From positions 2,418,001-2,482,000 of the forward strand of contig NZ_CP028365.1 in NCBI RefSeq assembly GCF_003033925.1: 64,000 nucleotides of DNA. Reading direction: 5' to 3'. Positions 12,215 through 21,377 of the stretch are shown piece by piece. Each line of letters starts with the position of its first letter. The stretch's first letter is position 1. The translations under genes and the position numbers were made by a program. Source of the stretch: Tannerella serpentiformis. Lineage in GTDB: Bacteria; Bacteroidota; Bacteroidia; Bacteroidales; Tannerellaceae. The notes beneath the pieces were generated by a model that was given only the letters and a program-made list of their open reading frames with translations, did no database searches and had not been told where the DNA came from.

Positions 12215-15139
12215 TCAGTAGCCGAAGATGTCTTGCGGGGTGAGGAGCTTGACCTCACCTAAGGAGCGGAGCTTGTTCATGTCAATGTCTTTCGAATTGC
12301 CCAGAACAGCGTAGTGGTACGTGCGGCCCTTGATCCATTTCTCTTGGAAGGCCTTGACGTCAGCCAGGGTCATGCTCTGCACCTTCTCGAAGATGGCCTT
12401 GTTGCGGTCGTAGTCCACGCCCATGTCTTTGGCATGCAGGTAAGCCCAGAGCACATCGCCCTTCACCGTGCGCTCGGTGCGCAGGCGAGCCAGGATGGCG
12501 TCTTTGGCGATCTTGAAGGCAGCTTCGCTCTCAGGCATGTTGTTGATGATCTCCATGAAGGCGTCGATAGCCTGAGGCATCTTGTCGTTCTGCGTGGCCA
12601 CGAAGGCTTGGAAGGCGTAGGGGCGCGTTTTGTCGGAGGGCGTGATCAGGACGGCGTTGGCTGAGTAAGCCAGGCCGCGCGATTCACGCATCTCTTGGAA
12701 GACGATGGCGTTCATGCTGCCGCCGAAATACTCGTTGTAGAGCGTTACGCCGGGATCGTTAGCCACATCGAAGGGCTCGCCACGGTTAGAATACTGGAGG
12801 TAGTAGATCTGTTTGGCGTTGTACTCGGCCAGCATGACGGTGTTGCTTGGCGTCTGCACCAGCATGACGGGCTTCTTGGCCAACGGAGCGGGTTTATCGG
12901 CCGTGCGATGGAGCTGGTCGAGGCTCTTGAGTACATCCGATTCGGCGCCGGGGCCATAGTAGAGCACGGAGTGCTGCTTGGTGAAGAGGTCGCGCACCTT
13001 AGCCAGAAGCGTGTCGGAGGTGAGCGCCTTCAGTGCGTCGTTCGTCAGCGTGGTGGCTTTGACATGCTCCGGCCCATACATGACGTAGCGACGCAGGGCT
13101 CCGAAGTTCTGTCCCTGATTCAGTTTCGCATCGGCGCGGGCCTTGATCCGATCGGCTTTGAGGTTCGTGAGCACGTTCTCGTCTGGCTTAGCGTCAGCGA
13201 TCAGTTCCTCCATCAGCTCGAGGGCTTTGGGCATGTTCTCGCTCAGTCCGCTGACGGAAACGTAGCAACGCTCATCGGTCACATTGGCGCTGAAGGAGCA
13301 GGCGATGTCAAAGAACTCCTTCTTGATCTCCGTGGGCGACTTCTTGCTGGTGCCGAGGTAGCTGAGATAATCGAAGGCGGTGCCAAGGGTGGCGTCGTCG
13401 TTGCGACCCATATCGAAGACGTACATGAGTTCAAACACATCGGTCGTCTCGTTCTTCTTGTAGAGCAGAGGCAGGCCAGACTTCAGCGAAGCGGTGCTCA
13501 TGTCCTTTTTGAAGTCTAAGAATACGGGCTCGATGGGCTTCACTTCGGTCAGCTGAATCTCACGGAGGAAGGCGCTGGCGGTGTCGCGATTCGTAGCGAT
13601 GGGCGTGATCTCCGGTTTGTCGATCTTCTTGAATCCCGGTTGGCCTTCGCGCTTGAAGACTACGGCGTAGGCGTTTTCGCCCAGCTTCTCGTTGGCAAAC
13701 TTGACGATGTCGGCCTTCGTGATCTTCTCCATTCGTTCGATCTGATGCACCATGTCGGCCCAGCTGACACCGTTGACAAAGGCGTCGACGTAGGCATTGG
13801 CGCGGCCCTCGTTCGAGTCATATTCCTTCATCAGCTCCAGCTTGTAGTTGGCCACGCAGGCACGCAGCAGCGACTCGTCGAAGTCGCCCTTGCGCAGTTT
13901 GGCCACCTCCTCGAGCAGCAGGTCGCGCGCCTGTTCGAGCGTCTGACCGTCCTTAGGCCGAGCGTTGAGGAGGAACATGCCGTAATCCGCGAAGGTGTAG
14001 GGGTAGCAATAGGACGAGAGCACCTTTTGTGCGTGGATGAGATCGAGGTCTATGAGACCTGCCTGATCATTGTAGAGCAGGGAGGCAGCTAGGATGGCCA
14101 GGTCGTTGTCCGCTGAGGCTTCGCCACCGATGCGCCACGCCACGTTGACGTTCGCTGCCTCCACGCCGCGCACCTCCTTCGTCGTCGGGCTGGTGATTGG
14201 CGCCTCCTCTTTGAAGGTAGGTTTGGGCAGGCTGTCGTTCGGCTTCATGTTGCCGAAGTATTTCTTGATGATGGCGATCATCTCGTCCGGATCGAAGTCG
14301 CCCGAGAGACAGATGGCCATGTTGTTGGGCACATACCAGGTCTCGTAATAGCGCTTGATGTTCGTGATCGAGGGGTTCTTGAGGTGCTGCTGGGTGCCGA
14401 TGACGGACTGTGTGCCGTAGGGGTGATTGAAGAAGAGCATCGAGCGGAGGGTGTCGATCACGGTTCGTGCATCGCTGGCCAGCCCCATGTTGTACTCCTC
14501 ATAAACGGCCTCAAGCTCGGTATGAAAGCCGCGGATGACGCTGTTTTGGAAGCGATCGGCCTGGATTTTGGCCCAGTTCTCGATCTGGTTCGAGGGGATG
14601 TCTTCGGTGTAGCAGGTGACGTCGAAGTTCGTGTACGCGTTCGTGCCCGTGGCGCCGATAGCGGCCATCAGCTTGTCGTACTCGTTGGGGATGGCATACT
14701 GCGAAGCCTTGTTGCTGATGCTATCGATCTGACGATAGAGTGCCTTGCGTTCGGCCTCGTCGGTGGTTTTGCGATAGACTTCAAAGAGGCGTTCGATCTC
14801 GTCGAGGAGGGGCTTTTCGGCCTCATAGTTCGACGTCCCAAAGTGGGTTGTGCCCTTGAACATGAGGTGCTCAAAGTAGTGCGCCAGGCCGGTGGTCTCG
14901 GCTGGGTCGTTCTTTCCGCCTACGCGAACGGCGATATAAGTCTGGATGCGGGGCGCCTCTTTGTTGACGCTCATGTAGACCTTCAGGCCGTTGTCGAGGG
15001 TGTAGATGCGGGTCTTCAGCGGGTCGCCGTCGACCGTCTCATAGTCCGATTTTGCGCTCGGACCTTTGCAATTCGCGGCGGTAAACATCCCCGTGAGGAT
15101 GACTGCCAGCGTGGTGACAAAAAACTGCTTTGCTTTCAT
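12215..15139 (-). CDS. M16 (pitrilysin/insulinase) family zinc metalloprotease
   Basis: 974 residues, the two-lobed double-length form. An N-terminal export signal (residues 1-24, FTAANCKG) leaves Cys24 as a possible lipid anchor, although Asn at -1 is atypical. The inverted zinc motif HYFEH is at 87-91 inside TGLAHYFEHLMFKG, with the distal Glu in LEAVYEEYNMG near 205. The second half (from about 530) repeats the fold without HxxEH and is probably structural. Such proteins degrade peptides in the periplasm or at the outer membrane. A complete promoter (TTTG-19-TACTTTTG) lies upstream. Confidence 0.93.
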   Translation of the reverse strand: MKAKQFFVTTLAVILTGMFTAANCKGPSAKSDYETVDGDPLKTRIYTLDNGLKVYMSVNKEAPRIQTYIAVRVGGKNDPAETTGLAHYFEHLMFKGTTHFGTSNYEAEKPLLDEIERLFEVYRKTTDEAERKALYRQIDSISNKASQYAIPNEYDKLMAAIGATGTNAYTNFDVTCYTEDIPSNQIENWAKIQADRFQNSVIRGFHTELEAVYEEYNMGLASDARTVIDTLRSMLFFNHPYGTQSVIGTQQHLKNPSITNIKRYYETWYVPNNMAICLSGDFDPDEMIAIIKKYFGNMKPNDSLPKPTFKEEAPITSPTTKEVRGVEAANVNVAWRIGGEASADNDLAILAASLLYNDQAGLIDLDLIHAQKVLSSYCYPYTFADYGMFLLNARPKDGQTLEQARDLLLEEVAKLRKGDFDESLLRACVANYKLELMKEYDSNEGRANAYVDAFVNGVSWADMVHQIERMEKITKADIVKFANEKLGENAYAVVFKREGQPGFKKIDKPEITPIATNRDTASAFLREIQLTEVKPIEPVFLDFKKDMSTASLKSGLPLLYKKNETTDVFELMYVFDMGRNDDATLGTAFDYLSYLGTSKKSPTEIKKEFFDIACSFSANVTDERCYVSVSGLSENMPKALELMEELIADAKPDENVLTNLKADRIKARADAKLNQGQNFGALRRYVMYGPEHVKATTLTNDALKALTSDTLLAKVRDLFTKQHSVLYYGPGAESDVLKSLDQLHRTADKPAPLAKKPVMLVQTPSNTVMLAEYNAKQIYYLQYSNRGEPFDVANDPGVTLYNEYFGGSMNAIVFQEMRESRGLAYSANAVLITPSDKTRPYAFQAFVATQNDKMPQAIDAFMEIINNMPESEAAFKIAKDAILARLRTERTVKGDVLWAYLHAKDMGVDYDRNKAIFEKVQSMTLADVKAFQEKWIKGRTYHYAVLGNSKDIDMNKLRSLGEVKLLTPQDIFGY

Positions 15140-15216
15140 AGATAAACAACAATGATTAGCGGGATAGCTGTGTATACTTTCGGATTATCTCTTCTGGGTA
15201 TTGTATTTTAATGAAA

Positions 15217-15247
15217 CAAAAGTAGGGCTTTCGATAAGAAGCACAAA
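15217..15247 (-). promoter_or_regulatory. Promoter of the M16 protease gene
   Basis: Minus strand TTTG (15247-15244), 19 nt, TACTTTTG (15224-15217): full Bacteroidota consensus, about 80 bp before ATG 15139. It lies just outside array C. Confidence 0.75.
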
Positions 15248-15269
15248 TCGTAAGCGAAAAAAATGCTGA

Positions 15270-15612
15270 AGCACTTTTTCGTAGGGGTACGATAGTCTCC
15301 CGCAGATTGCAGGAGATGTTCGTAGGGATACGATAGTCTCCCGCAAGTTGCAGGAGATGTTTGTAGGGGTACGATAGTCTCCCGCAAGTTGCAGGAGATG
15401 TTTGTAGGGGTACGAAGGTCTCCCGCAAGTTGCAGGAGATGTTTGTAGGGGTACGATAGTCTCCCGCAAGTTGCAGGAGATGTTTGTAGGGGTACGAAGG
15501 TCTCCCGCAAGTTGCAGGAGATGTTTGTAGGGGTATGATAGTCTCCCGCAAGTTGCAGGAGATGGTTCGTAGAGGTACGAAGGTTTCCCACAGATTGCAG
15601 GAGATGTTTGCC
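15270..15612. repeat. Tandem array C: 41-bp units, 8 copies
   Basis: CAGGAGATG recurs at 15310, 15351, 15392, 15433, 15474, 15515, 15556 and 15598 (seven steps of 41, then 42). Each unit contains the near-palindrome TCTCCCGCAAGTTGCAGGAGA and a GTAGGGGTACGA linker. The array occupies the divergent gap 15140-15738 between the protease and haem-receptor promoters. End copies are the most degenerate (CAGATTGCAG variants at both ends). Confidence 0.96.
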
Positions 15613-15682
15613 AAATGGCGATGATCGCACGCGACTTGCATGGCCTGGGGCGCTCTCCCCGTCCTAACCTCTTTTTGGGATT

Positions 15683-15711
15683 TTTGCGAGGTTATCGTCC
15701 CTCTATTTTTG
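15683..15711 (+). promoter_or_regulatory. Promoter of the haem-uptake operon
   Basis: TTTG (15683-15686), 17 nt, TATTTTTG (15704-15711), 27 bp before ATG 15739. This supports that start over an upstream in-frame ATG at 15640. Confidence 0.6.
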
Positions 15712-15738
15712 CCGCCGATAATCAGAACAAGTCATTCA

Positions 15739-17847
15739 ATGAACATCACACAAAAACGAACCCACAGGAGATGGCCTCTCCTATACCTTATATTATATGT
15801 CTTTGCAGCACACGGCATGCAGGCGCAGATCCTTCCCGCGGACTCTACGAAAGACGATGAAGTGGCCACGCACGCCGCAGCGGGGGTGAAGAAGTTCAAC
15901 CTCGACGAGGTGGTCGTCACCGCCACCCGCACCCCGAAGCGCCTCATGCAGACACCGGTCATCACGCAGGTCATCACCGCTGCGCAGATCGAAGATCGTG
16001 GCCTGACCGACATCCGCAACCTGCTGACGCAGGAGATACCCGGACTGGCCTTCAATGAGGTGGGCTTCGGCACGAGCATCAACCTACAAGGCCTCGGCGG
16101 TAAGCACATCCTCTTTTTGATCGACGGCGAACGCATGGCGGGCGAGACGGGTAACAATGTGGACTATCACCGCCTGGACCCGAACAATGTGGAGCGGATC
16201 GAGATCGTGCAGGGCGCCTCGTCGGCCCTCTACGGATCGCAGGCCATGGGCGGCGTGATCAACATTATCACCAAGCGACCCAAAGCCCCGTTCACCGTCT
16301 CGGCCTCCATCAAGGCGGCGCCGCTCTATGAACGCAACTACACGAAGGTGGACCCGGACGACGCCCAACGTTATTTCAAGCGCAGCGTGGACCGACCCAA
16401 TCTCAACGCCGACGTGCGCATCGGTGGGCGCTGGAAGCACTGGACGGCGCAGACCTCCTACGCGCACAAGAGCGCCGACGCCTACCGCCTCTTTGACCGT
16501 GACAGCGTGGTGAAGTACTTCCCGGAGTACGACATCACCGTCCGTGAGCGCCGCGTGGAAACGCCCACGCAGGTCTCGGGTTACACCACGCATCAGGTGA
16601 CCCAAATGCTGGGTTATACGCCCTCCGACCGTCTTACGATCGGCGCCAAAGGCACTTGGTACACGATGAACAAGCACGACCTCACGCCCGACAACGCCTA
16701 TGAGCACAACACGGATCTCTCCGGTTCGCTCACCGCCGACTATCGCTTCAGCACCCGCGCGGCCCTCCAGGCCTCGGTCTATTCCGACACCTACAACCGC
16801 TTTACCGCCCTCGAGCAACTCGATCAGCGCGACCTGATCTACCGCAATCGCATGACGCAGCCGCGCCTCATGTTCACCCTCGACCGCTGGCACCGCCAGA
16901 CAATCAACATGGGCGCGGAGTTGCTCTACGAAAGCCTCTACACGGATAAGTTCGTCTCCGGCAGCTACGAGACGCGCAGCCAGCGCTCCTATTCGGTCTT
17001 TGCACAGGACGACTGGACCGTCACGCCGCACCTCTCGCTCGTGGCGGGTTTGCGCTTGGATTATCACAACGCCTATGGCGCCAACGTAGCGCCGAAGTTG
17101 GCGGCGGTCTGGCGCCTTTTCCCCCTCACGCTCCGCTTCAATTATGCCGCTGGCTATCGTTCGCCCACCCTCAAGGAGCTTTACATGAATTGGGATCACC
17201 TCGGCATGTTCATGATCTACGGCAACGAGAACCTGCGCCCCGAGCGCAACCAATATCTCTCGCTCTCCGCCGAGTATGTTTCGGAGTACGTCTACGCCAT
17301 GGCCACGGGCTACGTGAACTTCTTTTCCGATAAGATCGAGGGCCTCTGGACGAACAATCAGAAGGAGCTGCACTATCGCAACGTCTCCTCCGCCACGCTC
17401 TCCGGCGCCTACGCCAATGTGCGCATCAACCCCGGCGTGTCGGGCCTTTTCCTGCATCTCTCGGCCAACTGCCTCTTCCCCAAGCGTACGGACGGCGTGC
17501 AGCTGACGGCTTACAGTCGCCTCTCGGGCAACGTCCGCGCGGAGTACGCCTTCACCCTCGGTCGGCAGCATTTCACGCTGAACCTCAGTGGCTCGCTCCT
17601 CGGTGGCAAGCGTTACGATGTGCTCGGTCGCGTAGAGGTGAACGGCAAGGAAGTGGAGTCTTATTATGAGTCGCGCTCACCCTCGTACAGCCTTTGGAAC
17701 GCTACGGCTGCGTGGCGCCCCATGCGACAGTTTCGCGTCACCCTCGGCGTGGATAACCTCTTCGATTACCACGCCGGTATCATCAATTTCAACACCTACA
17801 CAGGCCCCGGCCGAAGCGTGTTCGGGGCGCTGCATTTCTCAATTTGA
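15739..17847 (+). CDS. TonB-dependent outer-membrane haem receptor (HmuR-like)
   Basis: 702 residues with a signal peptide ending near AHGMQAQ (residue 30), then a TonB-box-like/plug start (LDEVVVTATRTPKR) and plug motifs (LIDGERMAGE; ALYGSQAMGGVINIITKRP). The C-terminal part is a 22-strand-type barrel. In the barrel GYRSPTLKELY (about 471) followed by NENLRPE (about 496) corresponds to the FRAP/YRAP and NPNL haem-receptor motifs, which argues for haem rather than cobalamin or siderophore. A HmuY-family gene two genes downstream supports this. Haem is imported using TonB-ExbBD energy. A siderophore receptor remains the alternative. Confidence 0.85.
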   Translation: MNITQKRTHRRWPLLYLILYVFAAHGMQAQILPADSTKDDEVATHAAAGVKKFNLDEVVVTATRTPKRLMQTPVITQVITAAQIEDRGLTDIRNLLTQEIPGLAFNEVGFGTSINLQGLGGKHILFLIDGERMAGETGNNVDYHRLDPNNVERIEIVQGASSALYGSQAMGGVINIITKRPKAPFTVSASIKAAPLYERNYTKVDPDDAQRYFKRSVDRPNLNADVRIGGRWKHWTAQTSYAHKSADAYRLFDRDSVVKYFPEYDITVRERRVETPTQVSGYTTHQVTQMLGYTPSDRLTIGAKGTWYTMNKHDLTPDNAYEHNTDLSGSLTADYRFSTRAALQASVYSDTYNRFTALEQLDQRDLIYRNRMTQPRLMFTLDRWHRQTINMGAELLYESLYTDKFVSGSYETRSQRSYSVFAQDDWTVTPHLSLVAGLRLDYHNAYGANVAPKLAAVWRLFPLTLRFNYAAGYRSPTLKELYMNWDHLGMFMIYGNENLRPERNQYLSLSAEYVSEYVYAMATGYVNFFSDKIEGLWTNNQKELHYRNVSSATLSGAYANVRINPGVSGLFLHLSANCLFPKRTDGVQLTAYSRLSGNVRAEYAFTLGRQHFTLNLSGSLLGGKRYDVLGRVEVNGKEVESYYESRSPSYSLWNATAAWRPMRQFRVTLGVDNLFDYHAGIINFNTYTGPGRSVFGALHFSI

Positions 17848-17890
17848 GGGGACACATCGCAAGTCTCCGACATCATTTAATCCTACCACT

Positions 17891-18673
17891 ATGAACGAAA
17901 AGAAGAACCCCACAAGCACCCAGCAAGGTCACTGGGTACTGGCCGCCATGGGTAAGCGTGTCCTGCGCCCCGGCGGGAAAGAGTTGACCGAAAAGCTGAT
18001 CGATAGCCTCAGCATCGCATCAAGTGACGACATCGTAGAGTTTGCCCCTGGGCTGGGCTTCACCGCTGAGCTGGCCCTGAAACGCAAGCCACACTCTTAC
18101 ATCGGCGTCGAGATGGACGAGTCCGCAGCCGCAGAGTTGCGTCGGACGATCGACGGCCCCGACCGCCGCATCATCATCGGCGATGCAGCCCATTCAGGCC
18201 TGCCCGACGCCTCGGCCGATAAGGTCTACGGCGAGGCCATGCTTACGATGCAAAACGAGCGTCAGAAGTCGGCCATCGTCAGCGAGGCTTACCGGCTGCT
18301 CAAGCCGGGCGGACTCTACGGCATCCATGAGATGGGCCTCACGCCTGACGACGTCAGCGACGAGACGAAGCGCAGCATCTTGCGCGATCTCTCGTCCGTG
18401 ATCAACGTCAATGCACGTCCGCTGACCGCAGCGGAGTGGAGCGATTTACTCGTGGCTGAAGGCTTTGAGATCGTACGTGTGGAGACGAACCCCATGCACC
18501 TGCTAGAGGCGCAACGCGTCATCGACGACGAAGGACTGCTGCGAGCCGTCAAGATCTGGTTCAACATCCTCACCCATGCTGAGGCGCGCGAACGCATCCT
18601 GGCCATGCGTGACACTTTCCGTCGCCACATGGAGAACATTAATGCCGTGGCCATCGTGGCCGTGAAGAAGTAA
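17891..18673 (+). CDS. Class I SAM-dependent methyltransferase
   Basis: 260 residues starting MNEKKNPTSTQQG. The SAM-binding motif I region is VEFAPGLGFTAELAL (about 51-65), followed by an acidic residue at the end of strand 2 (IGVEMDES) and motif II/III-like segments (LPDASADKVYG; LLKPGGLYGIHEMG). It is Rossmann-fold and cytoplasmic. The substrate is unknown. Position between the haem receptor and the HmuY-like gene, with 43 and 33 bp spacers, puts it in the haem operon; a role in tetrapyrrole or quinone handling is possible but unproven. The open frame extends upstream into the receptor gene; the start at 17891 avoids that. Confidence 0.8.
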   Translation: MNEKKNPTSTQQGHWVLAAMGKRVLRPGGKELTEKLIDSLSIASSDDIVEFAPGLGFTAELALKRKPHSYIGVEMDESAAAELRRTIDGPDRRIIIGDAAHSGLPDASADKVYGEAMLTMQNERQKSAIVSEAYRLLKPGGLYGIHEMGLTPDDVSDETKRSILRDLSSVINVNARPLTAAEWSDLLVAEGFEIVRVETNPMHLLEAQRVIDDEGLLRAVKIWFNILTHAEARERILAMRDTFRRHMENINAVAIVAVKK

Positions 18674-18706
18674 TCACTAATCATTAACCCATAACCAAAC
18701 ATTCCA

Positions 18707-19378
18707 ATGAACAGTATCAAAAGAATTTCCTGCGGAGCCATCTTGGTCGTCTGTGCCATCTCCGCTACGCTGGCCAGCTGCGGCAGCGACAACCCCGAAC
18801 CGAAAACCGAAGGCCTCGACGTGAAGCGTCACACACAGAGCCGCGCCACGTCTCCGGCTGGTGACCCCAAAGACTGGGTCTACTTCTCCTTTGCCACTGG
18901 CACCGAAGTGTCAGGCGTGACGGAAGAGAATCGTGCGACGCGTACCGACTGGGACATCGCCTTCAACCGCTTCTATATGCGCACCAACAGTGGCCTTTCG
19001 GGCAAAGGCAAGGGTGGCGCCGTAGAGACGGACAAGGCGAACTTCTCCGACGTGGCTGAAGCACCCGCTGATGGCTACGTGACGGATGTGGAGATCACCA
19101 TGAACGGCTTTGCCAATGGTAAGGTGACGACGAGCAAGACGTCTGGCAACGTGGCGCTCAATAAGGCCGTCCGCTTCTCCGGCCCGCCCCCGACGTACAC
19201 CCTCAACGATCACGTCTTCGTCGTTCGTACGGCCGACGGGAAGTATGTCAAGGTGATTTTCGAGAGCTTCCACAACGCCGAGAAGAAGAGTGGTTACATC
19301 ACCTTCCGCTACGCCTATCAGCCGGATGGCAGCCGTAACCTGAAGTCAAAGTCGATGTCGAAATCGGAATCGAAGTAG
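18707..19378 (+). CDS. hmuY: HmuY-family haem-binding lipoprotein (hemophore)
   Basis: 223 residues. Lipoprotein signal with lipobox LASC, Cys25. The body carries typical HmuY family features: WVYFSFATGTEV, TDWDIAFNRFYMRTNSG (about 83-99), a SGKGKGG loop and VFVVRTADGKYVKVIF near 170-187. HmuY proteins sit on the cell surface or are shed, capture haem and pass it to the HmuR receptor. The P. gingivalis protein uses two His; the Met residues visible here (YMRTN, ITMNGF) could be ligands as described for Tannerella-type homologues, but this needs alignment. Third gene of the haem operon. Confidence 0.85.
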   Translation: MNSIKRISCGAILVVCAISATLASCGSDNPEPKTEGLDVKRHTQSRATSPAGDPKDWVYFSFATGTEVSGVTEENRATRTDWDIAFNRFYMRTNSGLSGKGKGGAVETDKANFSDVAEAPADGYVTDVEITMNGFANGKVTTSKTSGNVALNKAVRFSGPPPTYTLNDHVFVVRTADGKYVKVIFESFHNAEKKSGYITFRYAYQPDGSRNLKSKSMSKSESK

Positions 19379-19392
19379 CCTGCAGAGAATCG

Positions 19393-20994
19393 ATGTCTTT
19401 TCCAAATAGTAAGACGCGGCCACGGCGCAAAGAGAAAGCGCGCACCTGGCGGCGTCTCCATAAGTGGGTGGGGCTTGTCCTCACCTTCTTTATTCTGGCC
19501 TTTGCGCTCTCGGGCGTCTTCCTCAACCATCGCACCGCCATCACGCGTTGGGACTTGCCGCGCCGATGGCTGCCCGAGCAGTACGTGTACGAGAATTGGA
19601 ACAACGGCGCCGTGGTCGGCACCTTACGCATGGGGCCGGACAGCGTCATGCTTTACGGCAGCAATGGCATCTGGGTGGCCGACACCTTCTGCCGCGGCCT
19701 CCGGCCCTGCATGGACGGTATGCGTCTCGGCACCGACAACCGGAACATCCGCGCCGTCGCTGCCACCTCTGACGGTCAGCTCTTCGCCATCTCCACCTAT
19801 AGGCTCTACCGCTTCGACCGCACCGCCTACCAATGGCGCGAGGTGGAGGGTGCGCTGACGGACGACGAGGCGCTGACGGACGTGCTGTCCGTGGGCGATA
19901 AGCTCTACGTCGTTACCCGCTCGAACGTGTACGCCGCCGCAGCGCCCTACACCCGCTTCACCGCTCAACCGTTACCCACGCCCGACGACTACGATCCGCG
20001 TGTCTCGCTCTTCAAGACGATCTGGGTGACGCACAGCGGTGACTTGTTCGGTTTGCCCGGCCGACTGTTGATCGATATTGTCGGGATCATCGTCGTTGTG
20101 CTCTGCCTCACGGGCCTCGTCGTGACCCTCTTCGAAATCCCGATCCGCCTGCGTAAGAAGCGCGGCGACCCAGCGCTGCCCTTGCGTCGCACGTGGACGT
20201 TCTCCTTCGTGTGGCACAACCGGCTGGGGAGCCTTTTTATCGTCCTGTTACTGCTGATCGTCGTCACGGGCATGTTCCTCCGTCCGCCGCTGCTCATCCC
20301 CATTGCGCGCACGCAAGTGAAGCCCGTGCCGGGCAGTACGCTCCAGAGCGACAACCCGTGGCACGACCGCCTGCGCCGCTTGCGCTACGATGCGGAGGGG
20401 CGTCGGTGGCTGCTGGCGGCCTCGTCTGGCATCTACGCCTTCCCTGCGTTTGGCGAGCAGCCCAAGAAACTGGACAACACGCCCCCGGTGAGCGTCATGG
20501 GCCTCAATGTCTGGCAGCAGACGGGTCCCAACCAGTGGGTCGTGGGCTCGTTCAGCGGGATCTATGGCTGGGACCTATCCGACGGCAGTGTGACCGATTA
20601 TGATACGGGCCTTCCGCTCGACGAGATGGGGGGCTACGGTCGGCGCGGTGGCGGCGGACGGCCCACGTTCGGGAACCCCGTGAGCGGCTTCTCGGCCGAC
20701 TTTGCGCAGGGGCCGGTCGTCTTCGATTACGGTCGCGGCGCACGGCTTGCCAACTACCCCGATATGCCGTTCGAGTCCATGCCCGAGGTCTTCGCGCGAG
20801 ACGGTCGCATATCGTTCTGGCACTTCTGCCTTGAGTTGCACGTCGGCCGACTCTACCGCTCGTTCCTTTTCGCCTTCACGGACTTCTACGTCTTCCTCGG
20901 CGGATTGCTGATGTTCCTTGTGGTGCTGTCCGGTTATATCGTCTACCGCCGGAAGTACCGCCGCAAGAAGTCGCGTCGGAAGAAGCGCGAATAG
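19393..20994 (+). CDS. PepSY-associated transmembrane protein
   Basis: 533 residues. An N-terminal membrane segment with RRLHKWVGLVLTFFILAF (about 22-39) is the PepSY_TM signature, then a large periplasmic region (about 60-225), a TM near 230-255, HNRLGSLFIVLLLLIVV TM near 278-300, a second periplasmic region, and a last TM near 500-520 (FLGGLLMFLVVLSGYIVY) with a Lys/Arg tail. Such inner-membrane proteins are found beside iron and haem uptake genes and some act as reductases; function here is inferred from the operon. It starts 14 bp after hmuY. Confidence 0.82.
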   Translation: MSFPNSKTRPRRKEKARTWRRLHKWVGLVLTFFILAFALSGVFLNHRTAITRWDLPRRWLPEQYVYENWNNGAVVGTLRMGPDSVMLYGSNGIWVADTFCRGLRPCMDGMRLGTDNRNIRAVAATSDGQLFAISTYRLYRFDRTAYQWREVEGALTDDEALTDVLSVGDKLYVVTRSNVYAAAAPYTRFTAQPLPTPDDYDPRVSLFKTIWVTHSGDLFGLPGRLLIDIVGIIVVVLCLTGLVVTLFEIPIRLRKKRGDPALPLRRTWTFSFVWHNRLGSLFIVLLLLIVVTGMFLRPPLLIPIARTQVKPVPGSTLQSDNPWHDRLRRLRYDAEGRRWLLAASSGIYAFPAFGEQPKKLDNTPPVSVMGLNVWQQTGPNQWVVGSFSGIYGWDLSDGSVTDYDTGLPLDEMGGYGRRGGGGRPTFGNPVSGFSADFAQGPVVFDYGRGARLANYPDMPFESMPEVFARDGRISFWHFCLELHVGRLYRSFLFAFTDFYVFLGGLLMFLVVLSGYIVYRRKYRRKKSRRKKRE

Positions 20995-21011
20995 CACCTC
21001 GTGCAACAGAA

Positions 21012-21070
21012 AAACGTCCCGCCGATGAGCAAAAGGAGCCTATTTCTCCTCACTCGTCGGCGGGACGTTT
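21012..21070 (+). terminator. Terminator of the haem-uptake operon
   Basis: 14-bp perfect inverted repeat AAACGTCCCGCCGA (21012-21025) / TCGGCGGGACGTTT (21057-21070) starting 18 bp after the last stop. A-rich and T-rich edges would let it work in both directions. Confidence 0.8.
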
Positions 21071-21084
21071 CGTTGTTGTATGGC

Positions 21085-21350
21085 TTGGAAATACACTATT
21101 TCTGGCCGTTGCAGATTTTACAATGCCCGAAATACATTATTTCTGGTTGTTGCAGGCTTGCATAGCCTCGAAATACACTATTTCTGGCTGCCGCAGGTTT
21201 TACAGCGCCCGAAATACACTATTTCTGGCCGTCGCAGATTTTACAGCGCCCGAAATACACTATTTCTGGCCGCCGCAGGTTTTACAATGCTCGAAATACA
21301 TTATTTCTGGCTGTTGCAAGTTTGCATGGCCTCGAAATACAGTATTTCCG
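21085..21350. repeat. Tandem array D: 41-bp units, 7 copies
   Basis: GAAATACA recurs at 21088, 21129, 21170, 21211, 21252, 21293 and 21334, exactly 41 bp apart. The unit's palindrome is GAAATA-CAC-TATTTC; other copies have CAT or CAG in the loop while the arms are unchanged. The array sits in the convergent gap 20995-21377 directly after the terminator, and ends about 30 bp before the stop of the minus-strand muramidase gene. Confidence 0.96.
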
Positions 21351-21377
21351 AGCGACGGAGTTGTGCGACGATAGAGT

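Noticed and set aside
15640-15738. Earlier in-frame ATG for the haem receptor
   Set aside because: The promoter -7 box at 15704-15711 lies between it and the chosen start.
16084-17571. 495-residue antisense frame opposite the haem receptor, and similar ones opposite uvrA and the permease-ZnuA gene (60715-62061)
   Set aside because: GC-rich coding regions routinely keep the complementary frame open; no start context, domain or signal was seen.
21085-21350. Array D (and B, H, J) as a CRISPR array
   Set aside because: The whole unit is repeated; there are no unique spacers, no cas genes in the window, and the repeat part is only a short dyad.
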